From Acanthococcus lagerstroemiae (lineage: Eukaryota; Arthropoda; Insecta; Hemiptera; Eriococcidae), in the NCBI GenBank assembly GCA_031841125.1, contig CM063112.1, forward strand, positions 58,953,722 to 59,017,721: DNA of 64,000 bases. Reading direction: 5' to 3'. The position numbers were made by a program, and so were the translations under genes. Below the pieces are notes generated by a model. The model was not told where the DNA came from, did not search any database, and saw nothing but the letters and a program-made list of their open reading frames with translations. Below, in pieces: positions 46,830 through 58,063 of this stretch. Position 1 is the first letter of the stretch, and the number at the start of each line of letters is the position of its first letter.

Positions 46830-48460
46830 TTCGCGCAGTAATGAAAGCTTTGTTTTTGGGTGGGCAAATAGATACCATTTACACGGATTTTGCAAAGGCC
46901 TTTGACACTGTCAACCACAAAATTTTGCTCCAAAAATTGTGTAGCTTTGACTTTTCAAAAGATCTAATAATTCTATTTCACTCCTACTTAAATAACAAAA
47001 TGCCAGTTTATCGAGTATAAAGGAGTGGCCTCTACGTGTTACAAAAGAGTGTGTCAGGTGTTCCCCAGGATTCGGTTTTGGGTCCATACCTATTTCTAAT
47101 TTCTGTGGATGATATTTCTGAAAAAATCCAATATTAAAAATTATTGCTGTATGCAGATGATATGAAAATTTATAAAATTATAAAATCTCAAAATGACTGT
47201 GCTAAACTGCAACAAGATCTTGACTCATTAGTTGAGTGGAGTGATAGTAACTTGTTACCATTTAATACTGACAAGGGTGAAATAATTACTTTCTCAAGAA
47301 AAAGATGCCCCATTTTACACGAGTATAAAATAAAAATAAAAGATATACTTAGGTGTGTAAATTTTGTAAAAGACTTAGGCATCATTTTGGATTCGAAATT
47401 ATTATTCAATATGCATATCGATCACATAACTTTCAAATCTAAAAGAATGGTTGGCTTCATAAAGAGAAATGGAACTTGTTATAAAAATTTAGAAACAATG
47501 AAAATTCTTTATTCTAGTTTTGTCAGATCAATATTGGAATTCTCCTCTGTTATATGGGATCCCAAAACCCAACAAGGAAAAGATAAAATTGAGAAAATTC
47601 AAAAAAGATTTTTGAAATACTTATACTGCAAAATCTTTACATATTATCCTTTTGAAATTATATACAAAGAACGTTCGGTTGGCTTCGAGATTATGAGTCT
47701 AAAAAACAGAAGGTGTTTGGCAAAGTTGATCATCTTGAGGGATATTTTGAATAACAAAATTCTAGATTCCAACAACTAAATACGTATTCAATTCAGGGTC
47801 CCTACACTTAATACAAGAAATACTGATCTATTTGTGACACGTAGAGGCTCAGCATCAAGTATGGACAATACTCTAGCATTATACAATAATATTACCCAAA
47901 AAGACCCTAGGATCGACGTATTCTTCATAAGTAGGAAACAGTATATTTCATCAGTCGTTAAAGTATTCGAAGGTATGTAGGTCCTAGACTCTGCAGTTCT
48001 TTTCCTTATACCCCACAATTGTGGTTTGTTTCGGCCCCTTGGCCTCCTTCAACCTACAGTTCTCAATTCACAATTCTCAACTGCCGCCTGTGGACTTGCA
48101 CGCCCCTCATTCCCCGCTCTGCCCTTGCTCTGGTGACTTTCTCCCTCTCCCTCTTTTTGTCTTCTTTTTCTTCTTTTTCATCCCCCAACTTTCCTTCGAA
48201 AAGTATTTTTGTTTTTGTTTTTCAGGATAATAATTAGGTACACTTCCTCCGGTCACTGACGCGATACTCGAAAGGGTAGTTCCTGTGGCCGGGGGTGCGG
48301 TGTCTCAGGGGCCACTTTGGCATGCGTGCATCGCCATACGTCCCACCACACCACCAATAATTAGGTACATATTATAACTAATGTCCCTCCCTGTCAATGG
48401 GACCCTCGGGCACCTGTTGGGGGGGGGACTCAAATACAAATTAAATAAATAAATAAAAAC
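46830..48460 (+). mobile_element. CR1-like LINE, reverse transcriptase and 3' UTR
   Basis: Plus-strand non-LTR element. Palm A is TDFAKAFDTVNHKILL near 46880, then SYLNNKM. Palm B is SGVPQDSVLGPYLF near 47060 (the usual Q-G is Q-D). Catalytic LLYADDMKIY is near 47150. A 211-codon open frame (47144-47779) then covers the thumb and C-terminal region with DLGIILDSKLLFNMHI, and ends NNKILDSNN. After one stop and a frameshift, related sequence continues as RRGSASSMDNTLALYNN to about 47985. A 3' untranslated region with a 9-G tract ends in an (AAAT)n tail at 48438-48458. Upstream domains are missing. CR1 clade is inferred from the motifs; a Jockey-superfamily relative is possible. Confidence 0.85.
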
Positions 48461-49042
48461 ATTCGACAGACCTCTCCGAAGCAACCTGGGACAGGAGACG
48501 TCAGCCCCCTCCCCCCAAGTTATCTGAACAGTGGACACTCGGTAATTTCAAGGTTACTGATGAATGCTTGAATGTCAGTTAGACGGTTGAGTCCTAAGGC
48601 GACCAAAAGGTGACAGATTGAATTGCGTTACTTTACCTTACGTTACATGAAGTTCAATAAGGCTATGTTTTATAGCAGGCTTTGTAAATGAAGTTAGCTA
48701 CTCCTCCTCTTTCTTACTCATTTTCAATGCACCAGTAAACGACAAAATTAAAAGAACCATCTCGGTTGATTACCCTGTCTAACCTAAAGAAGCACTTTCC
48801 GGGGGGTATATCGGATAACTACATATAACATCATTTTCTACCCAGATAAATAAGTTATCATACAGGCCGCATCGAGGCGAGTTATCTATCAACTTTCTCG
48901 TTGCCTTGAAAGTTTCAAAGAAGTTCGTTGAGGTGAAGAGGTTGGCAGTATTTTCAAAATGGCCAGTCACCAGGGTTTGATACATATATGTACGTCATCG
49001 ATTATTTTTCTATGTTTTTAACTCGGACATGTTGTTTAACAG
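48461..49042. other. Intron, no recognised element
   Basis: No element is recognised between the LINE tail and exon c. The polypyrimidine-poor acceptor of exon c is TTGTTTAACAG. Confidence 0.5.
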
Positions 49043-49175
49043 GCCTGCTGAGACTACAACAAATGTACCAGAATTTGCGACCAGAAGAAGAATCATTCAA
49101 GGTGGACGCGGTGCGCAAAGTTCGGAGCGCCCAAGATGCGATATCATTTTTAATCAGCATCGAAGCTACGAATAG
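49043..49175 (+). CDS. GluRI: AMPA-type glutamate receptor (GluRI class), amino-terminal domain exon c
   Basis: The acceptor is GTTTAACAG and the donor is GTAACG. The first two bases complete the Gly codon begun in exon b, giving DDG then LLRLQQMYQNL. The exon encodes LRPEEESFKVDAVRKVRSAQ and ends SIEATN plus two bases of an Arg codon. LLRLQQxYQ, the helix after the FYGW strand, is shared by insect GluRI subunits. The following stretch is the variable part of the second lobe. The exon is 133 bp, so the frame continues only with a phase-2 acceptor, which exon d supplies. Confidence 0.95.
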
Positions 49176-51185
49176 GTAACGCTAACATTTATAACGTGTA
49201 TTCGCCGTAGAGTAATTTCACTTTTCTCCAAAAACAAAATAAAAATAATGGTAATAATAATAATAACGACGATAACGATGGTAGTGATAATAAAAATAAT
49301 ACGAAATAACATCGAATATTACAACTTTCAGCGAGACACGAATAAGTTTACCAGTTTGCGTGTATATATAGACACTCTGTATACCATGAAAGCAGCCGAA
49401 CAAGTATTAAACTTTTTGCCCAAGTTTCCCTCTCCCAATTCCGTAGTTTTCAACTTACTTAAAACTGAATTTAGTCTTAATAATAATGAAGAATATTAAA
49501 GTGCCCTCGCTTTTTCAACTGACAAACTTCTCGGCGAAATGAAAGTTATATTTCGAGAATATATATTTCTGATTCGTTTTACACTTATTTCTCGAATACT
49601 GCTGAAATAGAAATATTATTCGTGAAATTTTGCAATCCCAAGTCTGATGATGTCATTAGTTTAATAGTCATCGCGGTAAGTTGTGTACCGGTGAAGTACC
49701 TATGACTCTGTTGAAAGTTTGATAGACAATGATACACTGCTGTCGTGAAATGATGAAAGGTAAGCGGGAAAATTCGGCTATTACTGTATTAGTCAAGAGC
49801 ATCTGCATAGGAAGACGATGGTTATTAAATTTAATAACGTGATTTTCACATCTTGAAACTAAATAAGTACCTACGGGTAGATGTGTACAGGCGAGTCTTA
49901 AAACGCAACTTAAACTTCGAGCTCGAGATACTATATCGTATTTCGTGAAAGATTATTTTCGGAAGGGAGTAATTCAAGACTAATATTAGGGTGGCAGTAG
50001 AACGTGGAATAGGATTAGTTGCTGAATATGAATAAGATTTATCGAGAATAAGAGACAGTGGGAATATACGAGCCAGGAAAACTACAGTGTTTTCATTCTC
50101 AACTATTGGAAATACCTAGTACACATTTAAAACAAATAAAGCTCACGGATCTGGACACAGCATGTCAAATCGGTTCTTTGCAGAAGATAAGGAAATCTGA
50201 TGTACACTTAATACAAAATTCCAAATTGACCCGCAGCAAAAATGTTTCCAACAGAAACCCAATTACACTGAATAGTACTCTCATAATTGAAGGCTGCAAT
50301 TGGAGGCACATATCCTCCTCTCCAAATAAATTTCGCCTGATTTTTTTTCTGGATGGCAAAACCCTGTTCTAGGAGAAAACATGATTTTAGTAAAGTAATT
50401 TGTAACCTCCAAGGGGTATCCTCTGGTGGCCTCCTAGACCCCTCTTCCTTAAAATCTGGAGGCTCAGGTCTTAATTTCGTAGTTTGAATTCAATTCCATA
50501 GATCTCAAATTAAAGCACTCCTCCAGTATGGAAATGTCGTCGGAGAGGTGACCATACACGTATCAAACGTACTAAAGCAAGATTTAGAAGCCCGTTTATT
50601 AATTATAAATGGACGATTAGGAAAAATTCACGTACGGGAGCCCACTTTAGAATCAGAAGCTGGTTTTTCGAGATAACGACAGATGAATAATTAGAAAAAC
50701 AATTAAAAATTGTGATTTACGTGTAACTTTTAAATACGGTGAAAACTATTTCTCAGGTTCAACTTGTTTAACAGGCGACAATAGAAACCGTTTTACTACC
50801 ACCAAATCATTCCATTTGTGAGTTGTACTCGCATCCAACTATTTTTAAAGAGCAATCTCAAAATAGTTTCGAAAACACTTTTTGGTGTTACCTAACCCTA
50901 GGAAAAAACGCATTAGAAAATTCAGCTTATCAAGTGCCAGTTGAAATCTTCTTTAAAACCGATTCAATAGGGCCTCATATAAAAGTGTTTCAGATAAAAA
51001 TTAAATTTCTTTAAATTCTCCACAGAAAAAATATACAATTTTTTTTCGTAACCAGCCCAGAAATGTCACAAAATAGAAGGGGGGGGGGGGGTAAAAATCC
51101 CTTTTATAACCATCCAATAATACGAAACTCGTGGGAGAACATATAGAATTTTCGACATATTCTCGGGTTTTACGATTTTTGCGAG
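49176..51185. other. Intron, no recognised element
   Basis: AT-rich. TAA-type simple sequence (AATAATAATAATAACGA) lies near 49250-49265. A 13-G tract is at 51079-51091. No supported gene or repeat. Confidence 0.45.
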
Positions 51186-52320
51186 TGGAAGAAAAGCTAA
51201 TTACCCTTAAATCTATCGTCTGGGTCAACCAAACCTTCGGGCCCATAAGACAGGCCACGGAAGGATATGGGAAATGGCCAGGACGATAGACAAATTCTTT
51301 GGGATGCCAAAGGATAAAATTGCGATGGAACATTTCTTTGATAAGCCATACCGTGCGCTAATACCCACGGGAGGCTTGGGAAAAGAGGTGGCCAAGCATT
51401 CTAGGAAAAGAGGAGAATGTGTGGTTCACAGATGCCTCTAAGTATGACCAAAGTGTAGGAATCGGAATCACGAATGCAAAAGGCGCTCAGTGGCACTGGG
51501 CGAGAGCGTCACTATCCTCCAAGCGGAGATAATGGCGATCACGGTGGCCACTGAGAGAAACCAGCAGAAAGGCCTTGTTAATAAACAGATCCATATCTGT
51601 ACAGACAGTTAGTCGGCTATCAAAGTACTAACGTCACACCAAACTACATCCCTGGTAGTGGCGGAGTGTGTTAACAAACTATACAACCTTGCTCAGGAGA
51701 ACCGGGTCATCGTACTATGGACACCGGGACACTGCGGCATAAAAGGGAACATGATCGCTGGCAAGCTAGCGAAGGAGGGCACCAAAAAGGAACTGGCAAC
51801 GCCCAGGCCGTGTCTTCCTGTAGCATACAGCGTCATAAAATCCAAAGTAAAGGACTGGATAAGTAAGCAGACGGAAAGCACTGGCGGTTGGCCAGTGGCA
51901 TGAACGTCAGCAAAACACTGGTAGGGGACACCCCTAGTAAGTATGTCAAGTTCCTATTAGGGCTTGACAGGAAACATGCAAGGTTCATTCATGGTCGGAC
52001 TACTAACCAGTCATGGGGCCACAAAACACATGTGGTATAAAATAAGAGTGGTAAGAAGCGGCTCCTGTAGGTACTGCGGAGAAGAGGAAGAAACCTCGAA
52101 CTATATCATATGTCGGTGCCCAGCAATAGCCGGGACAAGACGCGAAGCATTGGGGCTAAAATATCCAGCACCCAGTGAAGTCAAAGGGATAGAGCTAAGT
52201 AAAATTCTCGCTTTGGCTATAAAAGTGAAGCTACTGAGCTGATCCTTAACAGCAACTCCAGGAATAGTGCAATGGACTGCAAAGTCTGAGCGCTCGGTGC
52301 ATATAGCGCCACCTCACACA
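51186..52320 (+). mobile_element. LINE C-terminal part with RNase H and zinc-knuckle-like tail
   Basis: A plus-strand remnant of an RNase-H-bearing non-LTR element (I/LOA/R1-type group). VWFTDASKYDQSVGIGI near 51420 is the first RNase H strand with the catalytic Asp, and KGAQWHWA follows. The conserved VLWTPGHCGIKGN block with KLAKEGT lies in the 51658-51903 frame. There the catalytic Asp usually before KLAKEGT reads as Gly-Lys. A cysteine-rich CRYCGEEEETSNYIICRCPA tail (51964-52242) is typical of such LINE C-termini. A frameshift and stops divide the pieces, and the reverse transcriptase is absent. The 3' end is near 52320. Confidence 0.8.
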
Positions 52321-53729
52321 CAAATGTAATGTACCCTTAAATCGTTTCATACACCCGTAATCACTCTTTTCTACACCCCTATAAGACAACATGTGTATTT
52401 TTTTTTTTAATTTTACAATTTATTCTAGTGGGAATTTAATAGCAGAATTTTTTAAATAAAATTTTAGTACTAGTGTTATGTATATTGACACCTAGTTTAG
52501 ATTTGTGCTACTTGAGGGTGTGACGAGATGGGGACATAAGAGCATTTTCATGATTTACTATATGTGACCTGGAATCATGAAATGTGCCTCTCGTGTGATA
52601 ACAGGTTTTCAAGATAAACGAGTGTAAATATGGGATGGTGGTAGTGGTGCGTACAGATGTACATAGCGTGTACATCTGTGGTGGTGCGTTCACGTGAATT
52701 ATTGTTCTCTGTCATTCCCCTAGGCCCGTTTCACAGGACGACATGTAAGCGGATGTTTTTAAACTTTTGATGTAATTTTTAAACGCATTTTGAGGAGGAC
52801 CTAATGAAGATAGAACTACGATTCATTTCATTCGGAAAAGCGTGATTTTTTTAATAGGAACTGTCCAGAAAGTGAAAAATGATTTTTTGACACCAGAGGC
52901 ACATTTCATAATTCCAGGTCACATATTCATAATATCAAAATTATTAAGGTTTCAGGGTCACTGGATTCAAGTTTGAAATCATTTTGATTCAAAACTAAGA
53001 ACTGTGGCTTTTTTTTGGGGGGGGGGGAAGGGACACCATATTTTTATTATATATGTTACGCACGAAATTAAGATTTTTGGACCGCCTAACTAGGTCATCG
53101 CTCATAATAATTGTGTTCCCTATAAAAGGAGGGGTGGAAGATCATTATTTCGTTCAATGCACGTTTTCTACCTACATCAGATGTTCGTTGTTGTATTTGA
53201 GTGGGGATTGGTGACATCTGTGGGCAACGGAGGGAATTCAGTTTGAAGTAGCTGCTATTCTGATCACTGGTTAAATTACATTGCTTATTATGGTGCCAAT
53301 TACTGCTTTACTTATTCTAACAATGACGAAATTTATTTTCTTTTTATTTCAATAATATTCTACCCGCATTTCAAGACTTCGGCACTTCAGGACGGAGGAT
53401 TGAAAGATGTGAGGACTGCTGAATTCATTTTTGATATCTGTTAAAACATACATTATAACATTGAAAAATAGGGGGGGGGGGTCATCAACGTCTTTTGAAT
53501 CTTACTCCTGAAGCTCGACTTAATCCATGGTGAGGCATGACTGGATATGGCAGAGGCTACACATCGTTGAACATTTTAAACCTGACCTATGGCAGGTGCA
53601 TGTCTTTCCCTCGCATCCTCTCGTGCATTTACAATGAATGCACCGCAACAGATGAGGTGGTGCGGGAGATGATAGCGTATACATCGGTGTTAACCCCCTC
53701 CCCTGTCCACCAGAGGCTAAAAATTTGAT
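52321..53729. other. Intron, no recognised element
   Basis: AT-rich. A TGTACATAGCGTGTACA palindrome-like word lies near 52659-52675. G-tracts are at about 53019 and 53471. A satellite-like phrase is near 52940-52990 (TTTCAGGGTCACTGGATTCA). No gene. Confidence 0.4.
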
Positions 53730-54300
53730 GTAAGGGTCAAACTGTTATCAGAAATGAATTCAGCGACTCGTAGACTATAAAACGACATCAATCTTGTATT
53801 TTCCAACATTCTGAGCCACCATTGCTTCATGGGTACTACAATTTTGAATGCGGTCTCACTGTTATGAGAAATGAATTTAACGAGCCTTGAAATACCAGGG
53901 TGTCTACAGAAATTGAAAAGTGCAAATGAAGTACTTTTTCAGGACCCTTTGCTGGACTGTAGCCGGTATATTTTCCATATTTTCCCGCTATCCCCTTCAC
54001 CCCCCCCCCCTTATGAATATAGATCCTGCGCTGAAATTTTTAATGACCAATCATAGGAATCACAAAAAGCATATTTTTGAGTATTGGAAACAAATTTATT
54101 ATCATTGTATTAACAAAAATTCAGGATAGGACTTTTAGGACCAATTTCAAAATTCAGGACTTTTCAGGACTTGGAAGTATTTTTCAGCACCTGTAGACAC
54201 CCTGAATACATAAAATGATATCTTCATTGCATTTTGGTTGAAATTTTGAATCCCCTACCTCATCACAGGTACCATAATTTTGAGATTACAGCAAAACAAA
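53730..54300 (+). repeat. Satellite A monomers interrupted by a MITE
   Basis: ATCAGAAATGAATTCAGCGA and TATAAAACGACATCAAT near 53750-53795, then GAGAAATGAATTTAACGA near 53865, are plus-oriented satellite A. The second monomer is broken at 53895 and resumes with ATAAAATGATATCTTCAT and CACAGGTACCATAATTTTGA to about 54300. Confidence 0.7.
53896..54204. mobile_element. MITE with CAGGGTGTCTACAG ends, 5-bp duplication
   Basis: This 309-bp element starts CAGGGTGTCTACAG and ends with its exact reverse complement CTGTAGACACCCTG. AATAC follows on the right (54205-54209) and the left flank reads AAATAC, so the duplication is AATAC or very close. It contains a C-tract (54000-54011) and GACTTTTCAGGACTT-like words near its right end, similar to the 19794-20159 element. 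No protein. Confidence 0.85.
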
Positions 54301-54464
54301 TACCTAAGTCTGTGAAATTGACTCTCCCTGGGGGTACATCTTGTATCCCTCAATACAAAAATTATCATTTTGACGATTTACAGTACGTTTTTTCGTAACT
54401 GCCCCCAAAATATCATAAATAGAGGATTTCATAAAACTATATTTTGCCGTACATTAACACACGT

Positions 54465-56215
54465 TCAAAGGCGTAGAGAAGAACCGGGTGAAGTACTGTC
54501 GAATACAGTCTTCTTCGACTCTGACTCGATCCCCGGAGGTTCGGCATAAGCTGACGCAACGTTCTCAGCGTCCGCTCTGCTTTCTCTGCCGTGTACGGAG
54601 ATGCGGTTTCCAACACAGCTCGTTGTTCACCGTCATTTCCAGGTAGACCATCCGGGGCTGTAGGGATACCGGTTCACCTAGTACCGCTAGGTCAAATGGC
54701 TGTGGCCCACCCCCTTTCCGTCTGTGAAAAAGGACGGCTTCTGTCCTCTAAGCCATTTGACTGCATCCAGCGAGACACCATCTCGATGCTGAGTATGGAC
54801 CTGCTGCGAACGTCCTACTCCGACCTCCCTTCTATAAAGAGAAGGGTGTCGTCGGCAAAGCAGATGGCCAGGGCTCCTCTCCAAAGTGTGAGCCGCAAGA
54901 CATGTTCCACAACAGAGGTCCTATGACCGATCCCTGAGGTACACCCGCTGAGATGATCCACTGGACCTGGCGACCTTCTGCGTCTATATACGCTATCGTT
55001 CTGTCTACCAGATAGCTCCTGGTGATCGTTCGAGGAACCTCGGGAGATCCCACTCACCCATCGCTTTTAGGATACGCTTCCAAGGCAATGTATTTAAAGC
55101 GTTTCTCACATCGAGACTAACGGCTACGCATAAACCATCTTTGCTGCATACAGTGTTAATCATTTGCACATACAACACCGCGTCATGGGTCGACCAACGC
55201 ACTCAAAATCCATACTCGGATTTCGACAGCCCATACCCGCAAAGCAATAATCCGCTCCAGTAACTTGCCTATGTCATCCAGCAGACATAGGGGGCGGTAC
55301 GAGGAGGGCAAGCCCTCTGGTTTGTTATTGCCTTTGCAAAGCAAGACCAGCCTCGCTATCTTCCATATCGCCGGGAAATGGTAGCCATTCCGGCCTCAGC
55401 GAGGGGATCAGTTCTCAGGCCAAGCTAGGTATACCTCCGGCCCCGTGGCTTTCCTCTTTCCTCTGATCCGATCCACGGCTACTCTCAGCTCACAGGCTGT
55501 GACTTCCAGCCGCGGATCCCAGTCCGGCCTGGTGAGCTCCCGCCTTGGTGGTAGCGGCGGGTGCTGGGGAAAAAGGGTGGCAACGACTTCCCCCAGAGTC
55601 GCCGGCTGTAGCCTGGTCATCGGGGAGGGAGACAGGAGTTGCTGTAGGAACACCTTCTATGGGTGGCCCCATAGATCATCGTCCACCGTCTTGACAACCT
55701 CAGCCCAATTGTCTGCCTTTGCTCTCTTGACGGCTGCGCGCAGTGCTTTCTTGGCAGCCATCCACTCGGCATTCACCTCCTCAGCATCGTCAGCTCGGGA
55801 CGCTCGATGTCTTCTGGTAGCCCGCCGACGCCTGGTGGAACACTCACGGTGGAGTCGCTGTATCTATTCATTCCACCAGTACGTACTCCGGTAGGCTTGA
55901 CCTGCCTTTACTCTTGATATTGCTGCACTGCACGCCTTCTTTGTCCGTTCGACGATCCATGCAGCTATCTGTGAGGCCCTCGGGGCTTCGACCAAACCGC
56001 TATCTTGTGTAGCCATTATTGCGGTCTCGAACCGGACACAGTCTAACTTCCTCGTGTTTCATCTCGTGGGTTAGCACACGGGTTATTGTGTCGGCTCACC
56101 TCTCAGTGCCCCGATCTGAAACTCGATGTACCGGCGATACGCTGAGTCAGTGTCGGTGTCAACCCGCTAGTTCTCGATGTGCCTCCCAGGGAAATATCTA
56201 CGACTGATACAAGAG
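54465..56215 (-). mobile_element. R1-clade LINE, degenerate
   Basis: Minus-strand order: ASQIAAWIVERTKKAC near 55960; RRRATRRHRASRADDAEEVN and AVKRAKADNWAEVV near 55820-55700 (linker before the reverse transcriptase); CELRVAVDRIRGKRKATGPE near 55500; SKSEYGF and RWSTHDAV near 55210; palm A VSLDVRNALNTLPW near 55110; GVPQGSVIGPLLWNM near 54940; catalytic FADDTLLF near 54860. The thumb follows with YTAEKAERTLRTLRQLMPNL near 54580, where about 40 residues are missing. At least four frameshifts or stops break it. The C-terminal zinc finger is absent; the 3' limit is near 54465. It is richer in GC than the other R1-like copy at 41.3-42.9 kb. Confidence 0.85.
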
Positions 56216-56740
56216 ACATCTTGAAATACAATCCTATCCGATTCTCCAAGAAGATTACAAATGTGTTGCTTCATAATATCTATAGGCTGTTCTTATTTCA
56301 TGCTAATTAGTGAATACCTGATTGGTAACTGTGTTGAATGGTATAGTCAATTGATCTGGGAAGGCGTCGCCCCAAACCACTGTAACAACTTCCTTTCATT
56401 ACTAACGAACTAGCGTTCTTCCCACCGCCTACCCCAAGAACGAGAGAACGGTGTGTTGTAGAATCCGCGATGCGCCTCGCTGATGTAGAAATAAACTATA
56501 AAAGTGAATCCAGGAACTTCATTTATAAGATTTAGTTTTTCTCTGCGCGAGGGGCAATTTGGCCTTTCTTTTCCCCGTGTATCCCCACAACGCAATACGA
56601 TCGCTAATTAATTAACATCCTCTCGCCCACTCGCATTCTCGAATTCGCATTCGATTTTCGCGAATGCAAGCTGCGAACGCCATTCGCCAACATGTATCTT
56701 CTTCGTGTACCATTCTCACGTTTCTTATATTCAATTTCAG
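56216..56740. other. Intron, CpG-rich near exon d
   Basis: No element is recognised. CpG frequency rises from about 56570 towards exon d, with TCGCATTCTCGAATTCGCAT near 56628. Confidence 0.5.
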
Positions 56741-56861
56741 ATGGAGTCATAAATACGTGGTGCTGGACTGTCCAACCGAAATGGCCAAGGAAATCGTAAT
56801 TTCACACGTACGAAGCGTGCCACTCGGAAAGCGAACGTACCACTATTTGCTCAGTGGTTTG
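56741..56861 (+). CDS. GluRI: AMPA-type glutamate receptor (GluRI class), amino-terminal domain exon d
   Basis: The acceptor is TTCAATTTCAG and the donor is GTAAGC. Its first base completes the Arg codon of exon c. It continues WSHKYVVLDCPTEMAKEIVI, then SHVRSVPLGKRTYHYLLSGL and ends in phase 0. VLDCPxEMAK, HVR, LGxRTYHYLLSGL are strongly conserved in insect GluRI proteins; YHYLLSGL lies in the second lobe of the amino-terminal domain. The next exon should start with a Val or Met codon leading to a Trp-containing segment and the AINITGF-type block. I could not find it before the right edge. Ligand-binding domain and pore exons therefore lie to the right. Confidence 0.95.
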
Positions 56862-58061
56862 GTAAGCCAACTTCGACATCTGTTACCTCGTTATCAAAAA
56901 ACGGCGTGGCTCGTTTCCCTCCACATACGTGCATTAACGCAATTTTTCAAAATTCTTCAATCAAAACGAGAGCGAAGAGCCCTTTATGTTCGCCCACATT
57001 TGACACCGTACCGTACCTGTGTCCTGCTCGCTGCACGGTCCGACCAACAGCAAAATTCCACCTTTGACGTCCCCATTTTCCATTGTTTTTTCCATCTCTT
57101 CTCTTTTCATTCGAAACGGCGCGAAATAACGCGGAAATGAAAATTAACGTTCGATATATGAAATTGGAGGACTAGGACGGGGGCGCAGTGAACGGGGCTG
57201 TTCTAGGGCTGTTCCAGTCCCGTAATATTATCGCCGTCGTGGAAAAGAAATTTTTTACCATTTCTGAATATCGCCTCGTTATCGCGGGGGGTCAGGCACG
57301 GGGGGCCGGCCATATTTACAAGTGTAATGGAATAAAATTGGTTACGCATTTTCATGTACGGGGCACAGTCGGTTATCGCCGCGCCAGTTAGCAGTTACGA
57401 CCGGCAGATTTCAAAGAGGAAATATATACGCGTTTTCTAAAAAATTAAAGTATCGATCGCGCCGCATCCGGCTACGCTGTGTGTTGAGTACAGCCGCCGA
57501 TGATAGATTAGCACGATGGCGGAAATATCTCCGAGGCGGCCTCTGTTCCAGTTGGTGTATCAAATCTATTTTTCGACCTACTGTGTCCCACACCGTGCTG
57601 TGCGTGTCATAGACGATGCGAATAAATGTTGACAGAAGTGTCCTTTCATTTCAATTCCAGTTCCAATTTTTCGCTTTTTCTTTACTCGTCGCACGGAGTC
57701 GCACCCTCGAAACTGGACAAAATGAGTCGAACAATGGCCGCCGCGTATTTATTCGAGATGACAGCGGCCGCGTGGTCGTCATCAATTCGCAATTATATTT
57801 AGTCAACGGAAATCGAACAAAACCCCGACTGCATCAGCTAGAATACTCGAACAGTCAGTGTGTCACATTGGTAATCAACAGTGGCACTGGAACCGAGGGG
57901 CAGTAGCTCCTCCGATAACCTAGGTGAGGAGGATATAGTATGACTTGGCACCTCCTTTCAGCTGCTATTAAGAAAACTGTAAAACTACGAGTTCAATGAC
58001 ACATACGGTAGACGGCTATCTTCCTTCTGCCCGGCTTCAGACATAAAAAAATAGAAAAACT
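56862..58061. other. Intron, CpG-rich, no recognised element
   Basis: CpG-rich sequence (56870-57600) follows exon d. Open frames at 56664-57140 and 57616-57906 are chance extensions without domains; the first overlaps exon d in another frame. Confidence 0.45.
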
Positions 58062-58063
58062 TA

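Noticed and set aside
54591..55894. Plus-strand open frames of 111 and 149 codons
   Set aside because: Antisense shadows of the minus-strand R1-clade LINE.
57616..57906. 96-codon frame near exon d considered as the next receptor exon
   Set aside because: Its translation lacks the expected residues that follow YHYLLSGL in GluRI proteins and it has no phase-0 acceptor leading into them.
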